Positions 8,544 to 16,483 of a DNA stretch of 64,000 nt are shown piece after piece. Source of the DNA: Deltaproteobacteria bacterium (GTDB lineage Bacteria; Myxococcota_A; Polyangia; Polyangiales; Polyangiaceae). A program made the translations under genes and the position numbers. The first letter of the stretch is position 1. Each line of letters starts with the position of its first letter. Location: positions 34,558 to 98,557 of the forward strand of contig VGRJ01000005.1 in assembly GCA_016875405.1 (NCBI GenBank), written 5' to 3'. The notes beneath the pieces were generated by a model. It made no database searches and was not told where the DNA came from. It saw nothing but the letters and a program-made list of their open reading frames with translations.

Positions 8544-10507
8544 CGAGACTCGACCGTGGCGTAGGCGGCGCGTCCCGGCAAGGGATAGCCGAGCAGATCG
8601 ACCGTCCGCTGATCGAGGAGGTTCGTCAACCGACCGCGAACGACCAGCGCGCGAAGGAAGCGCGCCTCGACTTCAAACTCCAGCAAATCCTGGGCAGGCA
8701 GCACGATTAGCCCTGCGGGATCCGCGACGCGCGAGGCTCGGTGCAGGTACCGAAGCGTGAGCGATGCGCCGTCGAGCGACACAGGGCGGTACCCAGGCGC
8801 CCGCAGCTCGATGGCCGGGGCGGCGACGAGCCTCGAACGAAACGGCACGAGGTCGGCCTTCACGAGTCGCCCCTCGGACGTGTCGCGCGGGTCGAGCCAG
8901 GTGAGCGCGAGGCTCGAGTGGAGCCACTCACCGACGCGCAGCCCGAGCGCGGCCTCGACGCCGAGGGTGCGGCCCGAGCCGACGTTGTAGGGGCGGACGG
9001 CTCCGAAAGACGAGCGCTTGAACGCGACGAGGTCGCTCGCGAATCGCGCAAACCCATCGAGCTGCGCGTAGCCCGAGAGCTTCCCGCGACGCAGGCGACC
9101 GACGACGCCGAGATCGAGCGCGTAGCCGGTCTCGGGCAAAAGCGCGTCGTTTCCGCGCAGCGCCGAAGAGATCCCGTAGAGCTCGCCGAGCGTCGGCTCG
9201 CGAAGGTAGCGTCCGGCGTTTCCGAAGAGTGCGAGGCCTGGAACGAGCACGACCTTCGCGCCGAGGCGTGCGGTCGGCGCGAAGATGCCGCAAGCCGAGC
9301 CCCGCGCCGCGTACGTCGAGTGGCAGTCGAGGCTCGCGCTGGCAACGAGTGTCGCGCGGCGAGCGACCTCGAGGCGCCCCTCGACGTCACCGTGGAGGAC
9401 ATGCCGACGTGCATCGAGCCCGACGCCGTCCTCGGACACCCGCAGGTGCTGGAGCTCCTGGGCGATCCCCGCGGAAATCTCCAGGGCTTCGCTGCCTCGA
9501 AACCGAACGCGGACGCGCTGCCGCGAGCGTTCGCCGTCGTTCTCGACGACGCTCGCACGGCCGAGCTCGAGCCGCGGGTCGTCGAGGCGATAGCGCGTCA
9601 CGAGGCCGTCGAGCGCCCACTCGATCGACGCGCGGCTGGTGCGATGCTCCCCCGCCACGCCGCCGAGCCCACGATCGACGCGGGCGCGGGCCGTCAGCGC
9701 CGGTACGACCTGGAGCCCGGGCGCGCCGGACTCCCGCGTGAACACGTGAGCGAGGGCACGAAGGTCGTAGCCATCCCCCTCGAGCCGCCCTAGCGCCCAA
9801 GCGTCGAGTCCGGCGTGGTCCGCGTTGAGGCGCCGAGCGGTGACGTCATCGGCGGCGTCGAAGCGGGTGCCGCGGTCATCGGTGTACTCGAAGTCGTCCC
9901 GCGCCGCGTCGTAACGAACCGCAACGAGGAGACCGGCCTTGCGGTCGCCGAGCGCGAGCGCACCTCGCAGCTCACGTTGCCCGAAAGCCCCGACGCCCAC
10001 GAGTCCGCGCGCGGCCGTGCGGGACGGGAGGAGCGGCTCGAAGAAGATCGCGCCACCCATGCCCGGCCGGTCCGACGACGCAGGCGCGGTGCCGCGATCG
10101 ACCTCGACGCGTCGCAGCAGCCAGAGCGGCAAGCTCGAGAGGTCGACCGTCCCCGTGAGGTCGTCGTTCAGTCGGATCCCCGCGAGGTGAATCGGAGTCT
10201 GGGCGCTCGTGGTGCCGCGGACCGAGGCCGTGGCGAGATCCGCCCCGCCGCCCGAGCGCGTCACCTCGAGGCCGGGTACGCTGGCGAGCGCGTCGGCAGC
10301 GGTTCGGCCTGGGCGGTCGAGATCACGCGCGTCGAGGACGAACGAGGCCGCGGTCGGGTCGCGGAGGGGCTCGGTCGGCGCTCGCTCCGCGCCCTCGACC
10401 CATACCTCGACGGGAGGGTCGGATGCGCGAGCGTTGCCGGATGCGCCGAGCAGGCCCGCGAGCGCGAGCCCCGCCGTGAGGCCGCGTCTCACGGTCCGAA
10501 GGCGCAA
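8537..10507 (-). CDS. TonB-dependent outer-membrane receptor
   Basis: This 656-residue receptor begins with a signal peptide (residues 1-28, ending NARAS). A plug domain follows: ADALASVPGLEVTRSGG, then SVRGTTSAQTPIHLAGIRLND, and LWLLRRVEVDRGTAP. The remainder is a beta-barrel of alternating strands ending in an aromatic residue (SRW). It would import a ligand using TonB and the proton-motive force; no tonB or exbBD lies nearby. It overlaps both neighbours (19 bases upstream, 7 downstream), so the three genes form one operon. The plug looks most like the BtuB/cobalamin branch, but I would not assign the ligand from sequence alone. Confidence 0.87.
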   Translation of the reverse strand: MRLRTVRRGLTAGLALAGLLGASGNARASDPPVEVWVEGAERAPTEPLRDPTAASFVLDARDLDRPGRTAADALASVPGLEVTRSGGGADLATASVRGTTSAQTPIHLAGIRLNDDLTGTVDLSSLPLWLLRRVEVDRGTAPASSDRPGMGGAIFFEPLLPSRTAARGLVGVGAFGQRELRGALALGDRKAGLLVAVRYDAARDDFEYTDDRGTRFDAADDVTARRLNADHAGLDAWALGRLEGDGYDLRALAHVFTRESGAPGLQVVPALTARARVDRGLGGVAGEHRTSRASIEWALDGLVTRYRLDDPRLELGRASVVENDGERSRQRVRVRFRGSEALEISAGIAQELQHLRVSEDGVGLDARRHVLHGDVEGRLEVARRATLVASASLDCHSTYAARGSACGIFAPTARLGAKVVLVPGLALFGNAGRYLREPTLGELYGISSALRGNDALLPETGYALDLGVVGRLRRGKLSGYAQLDGFARFASDLVAFKRSSFGAVRPYNVGSGRTLGVEAALGLRVGEWLHSSLALTWLDPRDTSEGRLVKADLVPFRSRLVAAPAIELRAPGYRPVSLDGASLTLRYLHRASRVADPAGLIVLPAQDLLEFEVEARFLRALVVRGRLTNLLDQRTVDLLGYPLPGRAAYATVESRW

Positions 10508-11157
10508 CCGACCCCCGGCAAGCCTTCGGAGCCGTTCACGATCCCGATCGCGTCGAGCTCGAACGAGCCCTTGTCCGGCGGCTCGAGGTCGGGGCGGTCG
10601 GTGATGCGGACGAAGCGTGCGGAGGCGAGGCCGAGCGCGGCGAGGTCAAACGGATCGCCGCCCGCGGTCCGCGGGTCGACGGGCCCCTCGAGGCCATCGA
10701 GGAACACCGGCCGAGCGCCCGCGCAGGTCCCGTAAGGCGGACCGGACGCGGTGCACGGGAACTCGAAGAAGGTCTCGCCGTCATCGCTGACCTCGACGGT
10801 GCCGAGCTCGGCGTAGATCTGTTGGCCGAACTGAAACGGGTTCTCGAAGACGACGAAGTCAGGCCCTGGCCCGTCAAGGATCGCCCGATCGAAGCGGACC
10901 GTGATCGCGCCGCCGTTGCCTAGCGACACCACGTCGAGCGACCCCTTGCAGCACCCACCGCCACGCGGCGGCCCAAGGACGGCTCTCGGCATCGCGTCGC
11001 GCCCGAAAGACTGCCCAGGTCCGAACGAGACATTGACGACCTCGGACGCAAACCAGCTGTCGAAGCAAGCCTCCCCGCTCGCGCAGCCGCACACCGCGAG
11101 GAGGAGTAGAAGGCCCGAGGCGCCGAATTTCCGCAAGACGAAGAGGCGTCGGAACAT
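10489..11157 (-). CDS. Secreted cell-surface protein linked to a TonB receptor
   Basis: This 222-residue protein has an N-terminal hydrophobic segment followed by CGCASGEAC, which probably makes it a lipoprotein although the lipobox is not ideal. The mature part contains DFVVFENPFQFGQQIYAELG, then VEVSDDGETFFEFPC, then GGDPFDLAALGLASARFVRITD. I recognise this pattern from surface proteins encoded beside TonB-dependent receptors, and it may form a beta-sandwich resembling discoidin/CBM domains. It is the first gene of the uptake operon and overlaps the receptor gene by 19 bases. The molecular function is unknown. Confidence 0.7.
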   Translation of the reverse strand: MFRRLFVLRKFGASGLLLLLAVCGCASGEACFDSWFASEVVNVSFGPGQSFGRDAMPRAVLGPPRGGGCCKGSLDVVSLGNGGAITVRFDRAILDGPGPDFVVFENPFQFGQQIYAELGTVEVSDDGETFFEFPCTASGPPYGTCAGARPVFLDGLEGPVDPRTAGGDPFDLAALGLASARFVRITDRPDLEPPDKGSFELDAIGIVNGSEGLPGVGCAFGP

Positions 11158-11206
11158 GGCCGCTTATTTGACCTAGGCGGGCGACCATGACAATTCCGAA
11201 ACCACG

Positions 11207-13609
11207 ATGCGGACGAGAGGGCGCGCCTTCTACGGCCTATGTGCGGGCGTGCTCGTCTGCCTGGCCGCGATCCCCGAGGCGGGCGCCCAGTCGGGCGCGC
11301 GCGCGCGAGCCGCAAGCCGTGCCGCACCGTCGAAGCCGCCGTCTTCGAAAGCCTCGGCCGGGAAGCCCAGCTCTTCGTCGAAGGGCAGCGGGTCGCTCGC
11401 CCCGCGCAAGCCCGCGACCAGCGCGATGGCAACGGCGACGCAACCGGTCACTGCACCACCGCCCTCGGCAACGGCAACGAGAGTCGCGCCGCCCCCAACG
11501 ACGAAGCCGGCGACCGCGGACGGCGTCGCAACGACGTCGACGAAGGAGCCCGCCGCCAAACCGGACACGCGCCCCGCCGAGTCGAAGGCGACGACGAAGC
11601 CCGCCGCGACTACGAAGCGGCCAGGCAGTCGCCCGAGCACCTCGCGCGATAGGCCGGCCTCGCGCGTCGCCGGAAGCGAGATCGGCAAGCCCGATGAGCG
11701 CGCGCGGCGGGCAGTGGCAGGACGACGCGCCGAGGCAAGTGACGCAGACCCACGCGAATCTGCCGAGCTCATCCGCATTCGCGAGCTCGACCATCTCTTA
11801 TTCCCTCCCGGGGCAGGCGGCACCGAAGGCCCGTGGCCAGGTGACGTCGGCCCGCGCCCGGACGCCCCTCTTGTGGAGGCCAGCGGGCTGCCCCCGCGAC
11901 CGGCCGGGGCCCCCGCGCCGATGGCTGCGAACCCCGCAGACGTCGCGTGGGTCGCGAGCCTCGAGAAGCCTGATTTCCCGGTGCGCCTCGACGCAGCCGT
12001 GGTGCGGTACCTCACCTACTACCGCGACAACCCGCGCGGCCGCTCGATGCTCGCGGGCTGGGTGAAGCGCAGCGGCCGCTATGGCGCAGCCATTCGGAAG
12101 GTCTTGCGCGAGCGCCACCTCCCCGAAGACCTCCTCTGGCTAGCCCTCGTCGAGAGCGGCTTCGACCCGACGATTCACTCGCACGCAGGCGCGGCGGGCC
12201 TGTGGCAGTTCGTGCCCTCGACCGCGCGTGTGTACGGCCTCTCGGTGACACGTCGCGTCGACGAGCGCCTCGACCCCGAGCGAGCGACACATGCGGCCGC
12301 TCGCCACCTCGAGGATCTCTTCACGAGGTTTGGCTCGTGGGAGCTCGCGTTCGCGGCCTACAACATGGGCTACGGCGGCGTACTCTCGGCGATCCGCAAG
12401 TACAACACCAACGATTATTGGGAGCTGCGACGCCTCGAGGCCGGTCTCCCGTACGAGACGGCGCTCTACGTTCCCAAGATCGCAAGCATCGCTATCGCAA
12501 CTCGCAACTGCAAGGTGTTCGGTTGCGAGGGCGTCGAGCTCGACGACCCCGAACCGTTCGGAGACGGGACCGTCGACGCCTTGTCGGTCGCCCCTGGCGT
12601 GTCACTCCTCGAGGTGGCCGACGCGATCGGCGTGCGCGCAGAAATCCTCGACGCCCTGAATCCCCACGTCCTCGGCACGCGACTGCCGCCGATCGAGGCG
12701 GGCGCGACCGCGCGACACGCCTGGACGGTCTACGTCCCGAAGGGCAAGGCGCGCCTCGCTCGGAATCTCGTCCCCAAAGAAGCGCCGCCTCGACACCTCG
12801 GGACCTACCGCGTCCGTTGGGGCGAGCCGACCGAGCACGTCGCGGCCCGCTTCGGCACCTCGTCGGGTGTGCTCGAGCGCCTCAATGACCTCGACCCTGG
12901 CGAGTCGGTGCGCGCGGGCACGACGCTCTTCGTCCCCGCCGGCGTCAAGCCTCGGTCGGACGCGGAGGCGGCCGCCGACGTAGCAGGTGGGCATGGCCTC
13001 GGGCGCAGCGGAAAGCCCCTCGTCGTCACGCCGACGCAGACGTACTTCTACCCGGACCGCCGGCGAATGTTCTACCAGCCCGTGCTGGGCGACACGCTCG
13101 ACGACGTCGCAGAAGCGTGCGGCGTCGCTGCGGGAGACCTGCGACGGTGGAATCACCTCGATGCGCGCGCCGCGCTCCAGGAAGGGATGACCCTTCAGGT
13201 CTTCTTACCCGCAAGCGCGCGGACGCACGACGTCCTCCTCGTCAACGCGGCGCAGCTCGAGCCGATCCAAGTCGCGTCGAGCACATTTCATTCGCACTTC
13301 GTCGGCCAACTCGGGCGCGAGCGGCTCGAGGTGACGACCCTCGCGGGCGACACGTGGACCTCGCTCGCGAACCGACACGGCATGTCGGTCGGGATGCTCG
13401 AGCGCATCAATCACCGGAGCCGAAAGAGCAAGCTAGCTCCCGGCGAGAAGGTGGTCGTCTACGCCCGCAAGGCTGCGCCGCCCGCGCACGCGCCGACGCC
13501 GCGCCCGACGGCGCCACCGGACGACGACCCGTACGCCGACGACGCCGACGAGCCGACCGCACCGAGCACGGCACGCGAGGCGAGCGAGCCCGACGACCAC
13601 GACAGTTGA
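11207..13609 (+). CDS. MltD-type membrane-bound lytic transglycosylase with LysM repeats
   Basis: This 800-residue exported protein cleaves peptidoglycan glycan strands. A signal peptide (to about residue 27) is followed by a 170-residue Ala/Pro/Ser/Lys-rich linker. The SLT domain (about residues 265-420) contains PEDLLWLALVESGFDP with the catalytic glutamate, AGAAGLWQFVPST and FAAYNMGYGG. At least three LysM-like units follow, the last around GDTWTSLANRHGMS, and the C-terminus is acidic and Pro-rich. It is divergently oriented from the uptake operon, with only 49 bases between them. The SLT core closely matches that of the gene at 41152-42930, so the two are paralogs. Confidence 0.87.
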   Translation: MRTRGRAFYGLCAGVLVCLAAIPEAGAQSGARARAASRAAPSKPPSSKASAGKPSSSSKGSGSLAPRKPATSAMATATQPVTAPPPSATATRVAPPPTTKPATADGVATTSTKEPAAKPDTRPAESKATTKPAATTKRPGSRPSTSRDRPASRVAGSEIGKPDERARRAVAGRRAEASDADPRESAELIRIRELDHLLFPPGAGGTEGPWPGDVGPRPDAPLVEASGLPPRPAGAPAPMAANPADVAWVASLEKPDFPVRLDAAVVRYLTYYRDNPRGRSMLAGWVKRSGRYGAAIRKVLRERHLPEDLLWLALVESGFDPTIHSHAGAAGLWQFVPSTARVYGLSVTRRVDERLDPERATHAAARHLEDLFTRFGSWELAFAAYNMGYGGVLSAIRKYNTNDYWELRRLEAGLPYETALYVPKIASIAIATRNCKVFGCEGVELDDPEPFGDGTVDALSVAPGVSLLEVADAIGVRAEILDALNPHVLGTRLPPIEAGATARHAWTVYVPKGKARLARNLVPKEAPPRHLGTYRVRWGEPTEHVAARFGTSSGVLERLNDLDPGESVRAGTTLFVPAGVKPRSDAEAAADVAGGHGLGRSGKPLVVTPTQTYFYPDRRRMFYQPVLGDTLDDVAEACGVAAGDLRRWNHLDARAALQEGMTLQVFLPASARTHDVLLVNAAQLEPIQVASSTFHSHFVGQLGRERLEVTTLAGDTWTSLANRHGMSVGMLERINHRSRKSKLAPGEKVVVYARKAAPPAHAPTPRPTAPPDDDPYADDADEPTAPSTAREASEPDDHDS

Positions 13610-13635
13610 TGTTGCACCTCGGCGGAGCCCACAGG

Positions 13636-13641
13636 TAAGTT
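13636..13641 (+). promoter_or_regulatory. Predicted -10 box (TAAGTT) of a leaderless promoter
   Basis: GGTAAGTT ends 6 bases before the GTG of the PP2C gene. That is the normal distance from a -10 box to the transcription start, so the message would begin at the start codon. Confidence 0.4.
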
Positions 13642-13647
13642 CTGAGC

Positions 13648-14403
13648 GTGTTCACGATCCGCTCCTACTCGCTCACTGACATCGGCCGCCGTCGCAAGCA
13701 GAACGAAGACTCCTTCCTCCGAAGCGACGAGGTACGTCTCTACGCGGTCGCCGATGGAATGGGCGGACACGCTGCGGGCGAGATCGCGAGCGCAGAGGCC
13801 GTCGACACGATCTTTGGCATGGTCAAGCGCGGTCTGCCGACGCTGGGGCCGGAGTCGGAGCCCCTCACCGAAGAGAAGATCAGCAAGGCGCGGCGCCTCA
13901 TCGAGTCGGCCATCCAGGGCGCGACCTACATGGTCTTCTCGATCAGCGAGGTCGAGGCGACGAAGAACGGGATGGGGACCACCATCAGCGCTGCTTACAT
14001 CTACAAGAACATGCTGGTGCTGGGACAGGTCGGCGACAGCCGCATCTACCAGATCCGTGATGGCCAGGTCGCGCAGCTGACCGAGGATCACACGCTCGTC
14101 GGTTGGCAGGTGAAGCAAGGGCTCATCACCGAGGAGGAGGCGAAGGTCTCGCCCCACCGCAACGTCATCACGCGCTCGATCGGCGGTCGTGATTACGTCG
14201 AGGTCGACACGATGGCGGTCGAGCTTCGCCGCGGCGACCGCTACATACTCTGCTCCGACGGCCTGCACGGGTACCTGAAGGAACACGAGATCCCCGAGTT
14301 CGTCGCGCTCGGCGGCGACAACGCGACGCGCGCATTCATCGATCTCGCGAACCAGCGCGGCGGCGCCGACAACATCACCTGCGTCCTGGTCGAGGTCGAC
14401 TGA
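13648..14403 (+). CDS. PP2C-family serine/threonine protein phosphatase
   Basis: This 251-residue phosphatase has the metal-binding motifs of bacterial PP2C (Stp/PstP type): RRRKQNEDSF, YAVADGMGGHAAGEIAS, GMGTTISAAYI, VGQVGDSRIYQI, TRSIGG, ILCSDGLHGY and GGADNITCVLVEVD. It is cytoplasmic, with no transmembrane segment. Its substrates are probably proteins phosphorylated by Hanks-type kinases. It might oppose a kinase acting on the FHA proteins encoded at 43094 and 53062, but no kinase is encoded in the window. The GTG start has no Shine-Dalgarno sequence. Confidence 0.92.
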   Translation: MFTIRSYSLTDIGRRRKQNEDSFLRSDEVRLYAVADGMGGHAAGEIASAEAVDTIFGMVKRGLPTLGPESEPLTEEKISKARRLIESAIQGATYMVFSISEVEATKNGMGTTISAAYIYKNMLVLGQVGDSRIYQIRDGQVAQLTEDHTLVGWQVKQGLITEEEAKVSPHRNVITRSIGGRDYVEVDTMAVELRRGDRYILCSDGLHGYLKEHEIPEFVALGGDNATRAFIDLANQRGGADNITCVLVEVD

Positions 14404-14423
14404 CCCTCGGCGCGCGCGCTGCG

Positions 14424-14451
14424 GCGGGCGAGCCTCAGCGGGCGAACCTCA
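14424..14451. repeat. Short tandem repeat at the ddl 3-prime end
   Basis: Two adjacent 14-base units, GCGGGCGAGCCTCA and GCGGGCGAACCTCA, differ at one base. The second unit ends at the ddl stop codon. This is the gap between the convergent PP2C and ddl genes; no clear terminator hairpin is visible there. Confidence 0.5.
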
Positions 14452-15504
14452 GCCGGCGCAGCCGCGGCGAAGCGTCGTCTCGGCCTCGGCCGGCGCGAGC
14501 ATGTCGCCCCGACGAACGATGCCCGAGCGGCGCGGCGCGTCCTGCTCACGCTCCGGAGCGTGGAGCTTGGCCCCTGCGAGAATTCGCTCGCACAGGTCTC
14601 CGAAGTCCCACCCGGAGTGGCGCGCGATCTTCGGCAAGAGGCTCGTCGCCGTCATCCCGGGAAGCGTGTTCACCTCGAGGACGTACTCGTTCTCACCGGG
14701 CGTGACGATGAGATCGACGCGCGCGGCGCCCCTCACGTCGAGCGCTTCGCACGCGCGGAGCGCGAGGTTCAGAACGTTCTGGTAGCGCGCCGGGCTGAGC
14801 CGCGCGGGCATGTGATACTCGGTCGCGCCAGGTGTGTACTTCGCGTGGTAGTCGTACATCCCACCATTCTTCGGGCAGACCTCGATGGCGCCGAGCGCCT
14901 TACCATCGAGGACGGCGACGTTCACCTCGGCGCCTTCGACGAATCGCTCGACCAGCGCGTGGTCGTCGACCTCGAAGACCTTCTCGAGCGAGCGCGCGAG
15001 TTCGGATAGGGTCCGCGCCTTCGAGAGCGCAACGCTCGAGCCCTCTCCGCGGGGCTTCACCACGACCGGGAAGCCAAAGTGGCGGTGCACGGTCTCGATG
15101 TCGGCGAGGTCGTCGTTAACCGATACGGTGTAGTACGGCGGCGTTGGGACATTGTGAAGGAGGAAGAGCTCCTTGCTCTTCTTCTTGTCCATCGCCAGCG
15201 CACTCGCGAGCACGCCAGACCCGGTGTAGGGGATGCGAGCGACCTCGAGCATGCCCTGCACGCAGCCGTCCTCGCCCATGCGGCCGTGCAGCGCGAGGAA
15301 CGCGACGTCGACCTTCGCGCGCAGCAGGGCCTGGAGCAAGTCGCCCCCCCGGCTCGACTCTGCTCGGCTCGACTCCGGGATGACGACCCGCACCACGTCG
15401 TGTCCACGCTCGGTCAGCGCCTCGGCGACGGCGTCGCCCGTGCGAAGCGACACGTCGTGCTCGCTCGACCAACCGCCCATGATGACTCCGACGCGCTTCT
15501 TCAT
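14449..15504 (-). CDS. ddl: D-alanine--D-alanine ligase
   Basis: This 351-residue ATP-grasp ligase joins two D-alanines for peptidoglycan precursors. It shows GGWSSEHDVSLRTG at the N-terminus, FLALHGRMGEDGCVQG, PYTGSGVLASALAMDK, VVVKPRGEGSSVALSK, GMYDYHAKYTPG and YVLEVNTLPGMT, all in the family order. I chose the ATG at 15504 because MKKRVGVIMGG is the expected first strand; the frame runs open upstream but reads antisense to the OmpA gene. A GGAGG box lies 11 bases upstream. About 35 C-terminal residues extend beyond the conserved domain. Confidence 0.95.
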   Translation of the reverse strand: MKKRVGVIMGGWSSEHDVSLRTGDAVAEALTERGHDVVRVVIPESSRAESSRGGDLLQALLRAKVDVAFLALHGRMGEDGCVQGMLEVARIPYTGSGVLASALAMDKKKSKELFLLHNVPTPPYYTVSVNDDLADIETVHRHFGFPVVVKPRGEGSSVALSKARTLSELARSLEKVFEVDDHALVERFVEGAEVNVAVLDGKALGAIEVCPKNGGMYDYHAKYTPGATEYHMPARLSPARYQNVLNLALRACEALDVRGAARVDLIVTPGENEYVLEVNTLPGMTATSLLPKIARHSGWDFGDLCERILAGAKLHAPEREQDAPRRSGIVRRGDMLAPAEAETTLRRGCAG

Positions 15505-15684
15505 CTCGATACGAGCCTCCAACGATCCAACGACCACAATCGCCCTATCAGTCCACGCCGCGCCGGGACAAAATTGCTGCACCACGAGAAGCCATCGACC
15601 TCGCTTGCCGGGCGCATCCCGTCTCGCCGATCGAATCGAGCCGAGACGTTCCCCGGAAAGTTCCGTCACGCCGGCGGCTTTCGG

Positions 15685-15690
15685 TACGCT
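15685..15690 (+). promoter_or_regulatory. Predicted -10 box (TACGCT) of a leaderless promoter
   Basis: GGTACGCT ends 9 bases before the ATG of the OmpA lipoprotein gene. The same hexamer at the same distance precedes the FHA gene at 43094. Confidence 0.4.
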
Positions 15691-15699
15691 TCGAGAGCC

Positions 15700-16458
15700 A
15701 TGACGCTCCGCCTCACGCCGCTGTCGTTGCCCCTCGTGCTCGTCGCATGCTCGCACGTCCCTCCGCCGCGAGCCGTGCCGACCTACGACGCGAAGGCGAC
15801 GCCGCCCGGCTGGTACCCCGAGCCGGCTTGGACCGCCCAGGGCGTGGAGGGACGGGTCTACCTCGAAGGCAAGGTCGTCTTCGAACCAGGGCAAGCGCGC
15901 ATCCGGCCAGAGTCCGAGCGCGTCCTTCGGGATCTGCTCGCGTACCTCGTCGCGAACCCGGACATCACGCGGGTGCGCATCGAGGGGCACGCCGACTTGC
16001 GCGCGAGCGAGGAGCGAAACCAGAAGCTCTCGGAGCGCCGCGCGCTCGTCGTCGCGGACTGGCTGGTCGACAACGGCATCGACCACGATCGCTTGCTGGC
16101 GGTCGCGTTCGGCGAGGTTCGGCCGCTCTGGCCGATGCCGAGCCCCGCGGCCTTGCGCGAGAACCGCCGCGTCGAGTTCCACGTCGCCGAGGTGAACGGC
16201 AACCGCTTCCAGGGTGAAGATCCGACGAACGGCGGGCTCGTGCTCTACGTGAAGAGCAAGGAAGAGCGCGAGGCGGAGAAGCGTAAGGCCCCTCCGCCCG
16301 ACACCCGCCTCCCCGCCGTGAAGGCAGAGCTCGACATCATCAAGGCGGTCGAGGACAAGAAGCAGCGCGACCTTCTCGAAGAGCCGGAGCCGCCCGCTTC
16401 GACCCCCGGCACCCTGCCGAAGAAGGAAGGCGACGCCGCCGCGACGCCCACCAAGTGA
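15700..16458 (+). CDS. OmpA-family peptidoglycan-associated lipoprotein
   Basis: This 252-residue protein has a signal peptide with lipobox (LVLVAC, cysteine at about residue 16). An OmpA-like domain follows, with VVFEPGQARIRPES, VRIEGHADLRASEERNQKLSE, RALVVADWLVDNGID and ENRRVEFHVAE, the pattern that binds peptidoglycan. The C-terminal 60 residues are charged and Pro-rich. It probably tethers the outer membrane to the cell wall in a Pal-like way. It is divergent from ddl with a 195-base gap. I chose the ATG at 15700 because a signal peptide begins there; the frame is open far upstream but that part has no domain. Confidence 0.9.
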   Translation: MTLRLTPLSLPLVLVACSHVPPPRAVPTYDAKATPPGWYPEPAWTAQGVEGRVYLEGKVVFEPGQARIRPESERVLRDLLAYLVANPDITRVRIEGHADLRASEERNQKLSERRALVVADWLVDNGIDHDRLLAVAFGEVRPLWPMPSPAALRENRRVEFHVAEVNGNRFQGEDPTNGGLVLYVKSKEEREAEKRKAPPPDTRLPAVKAELDIIKAVEDKKQRDLLEEPEPPASTPGTLPKKEGDAAATPTK

Positions 16459-16483
16459 CCTGAGCCCTCGAGCGACGTGACGC

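Noticed and set aside
11158..11206. Cobalamin riboswitch upstream of the TonB-receptor operon
   Set aside because: The gap is only 49 bases, far too short, and no B12-box-like sequence is visible.
15505..16182. N-terminal extension of the ddl frame
   Set aside because: The part before 15504 reads antisense to the OmpA lipoprotein gene and has no conserved features.
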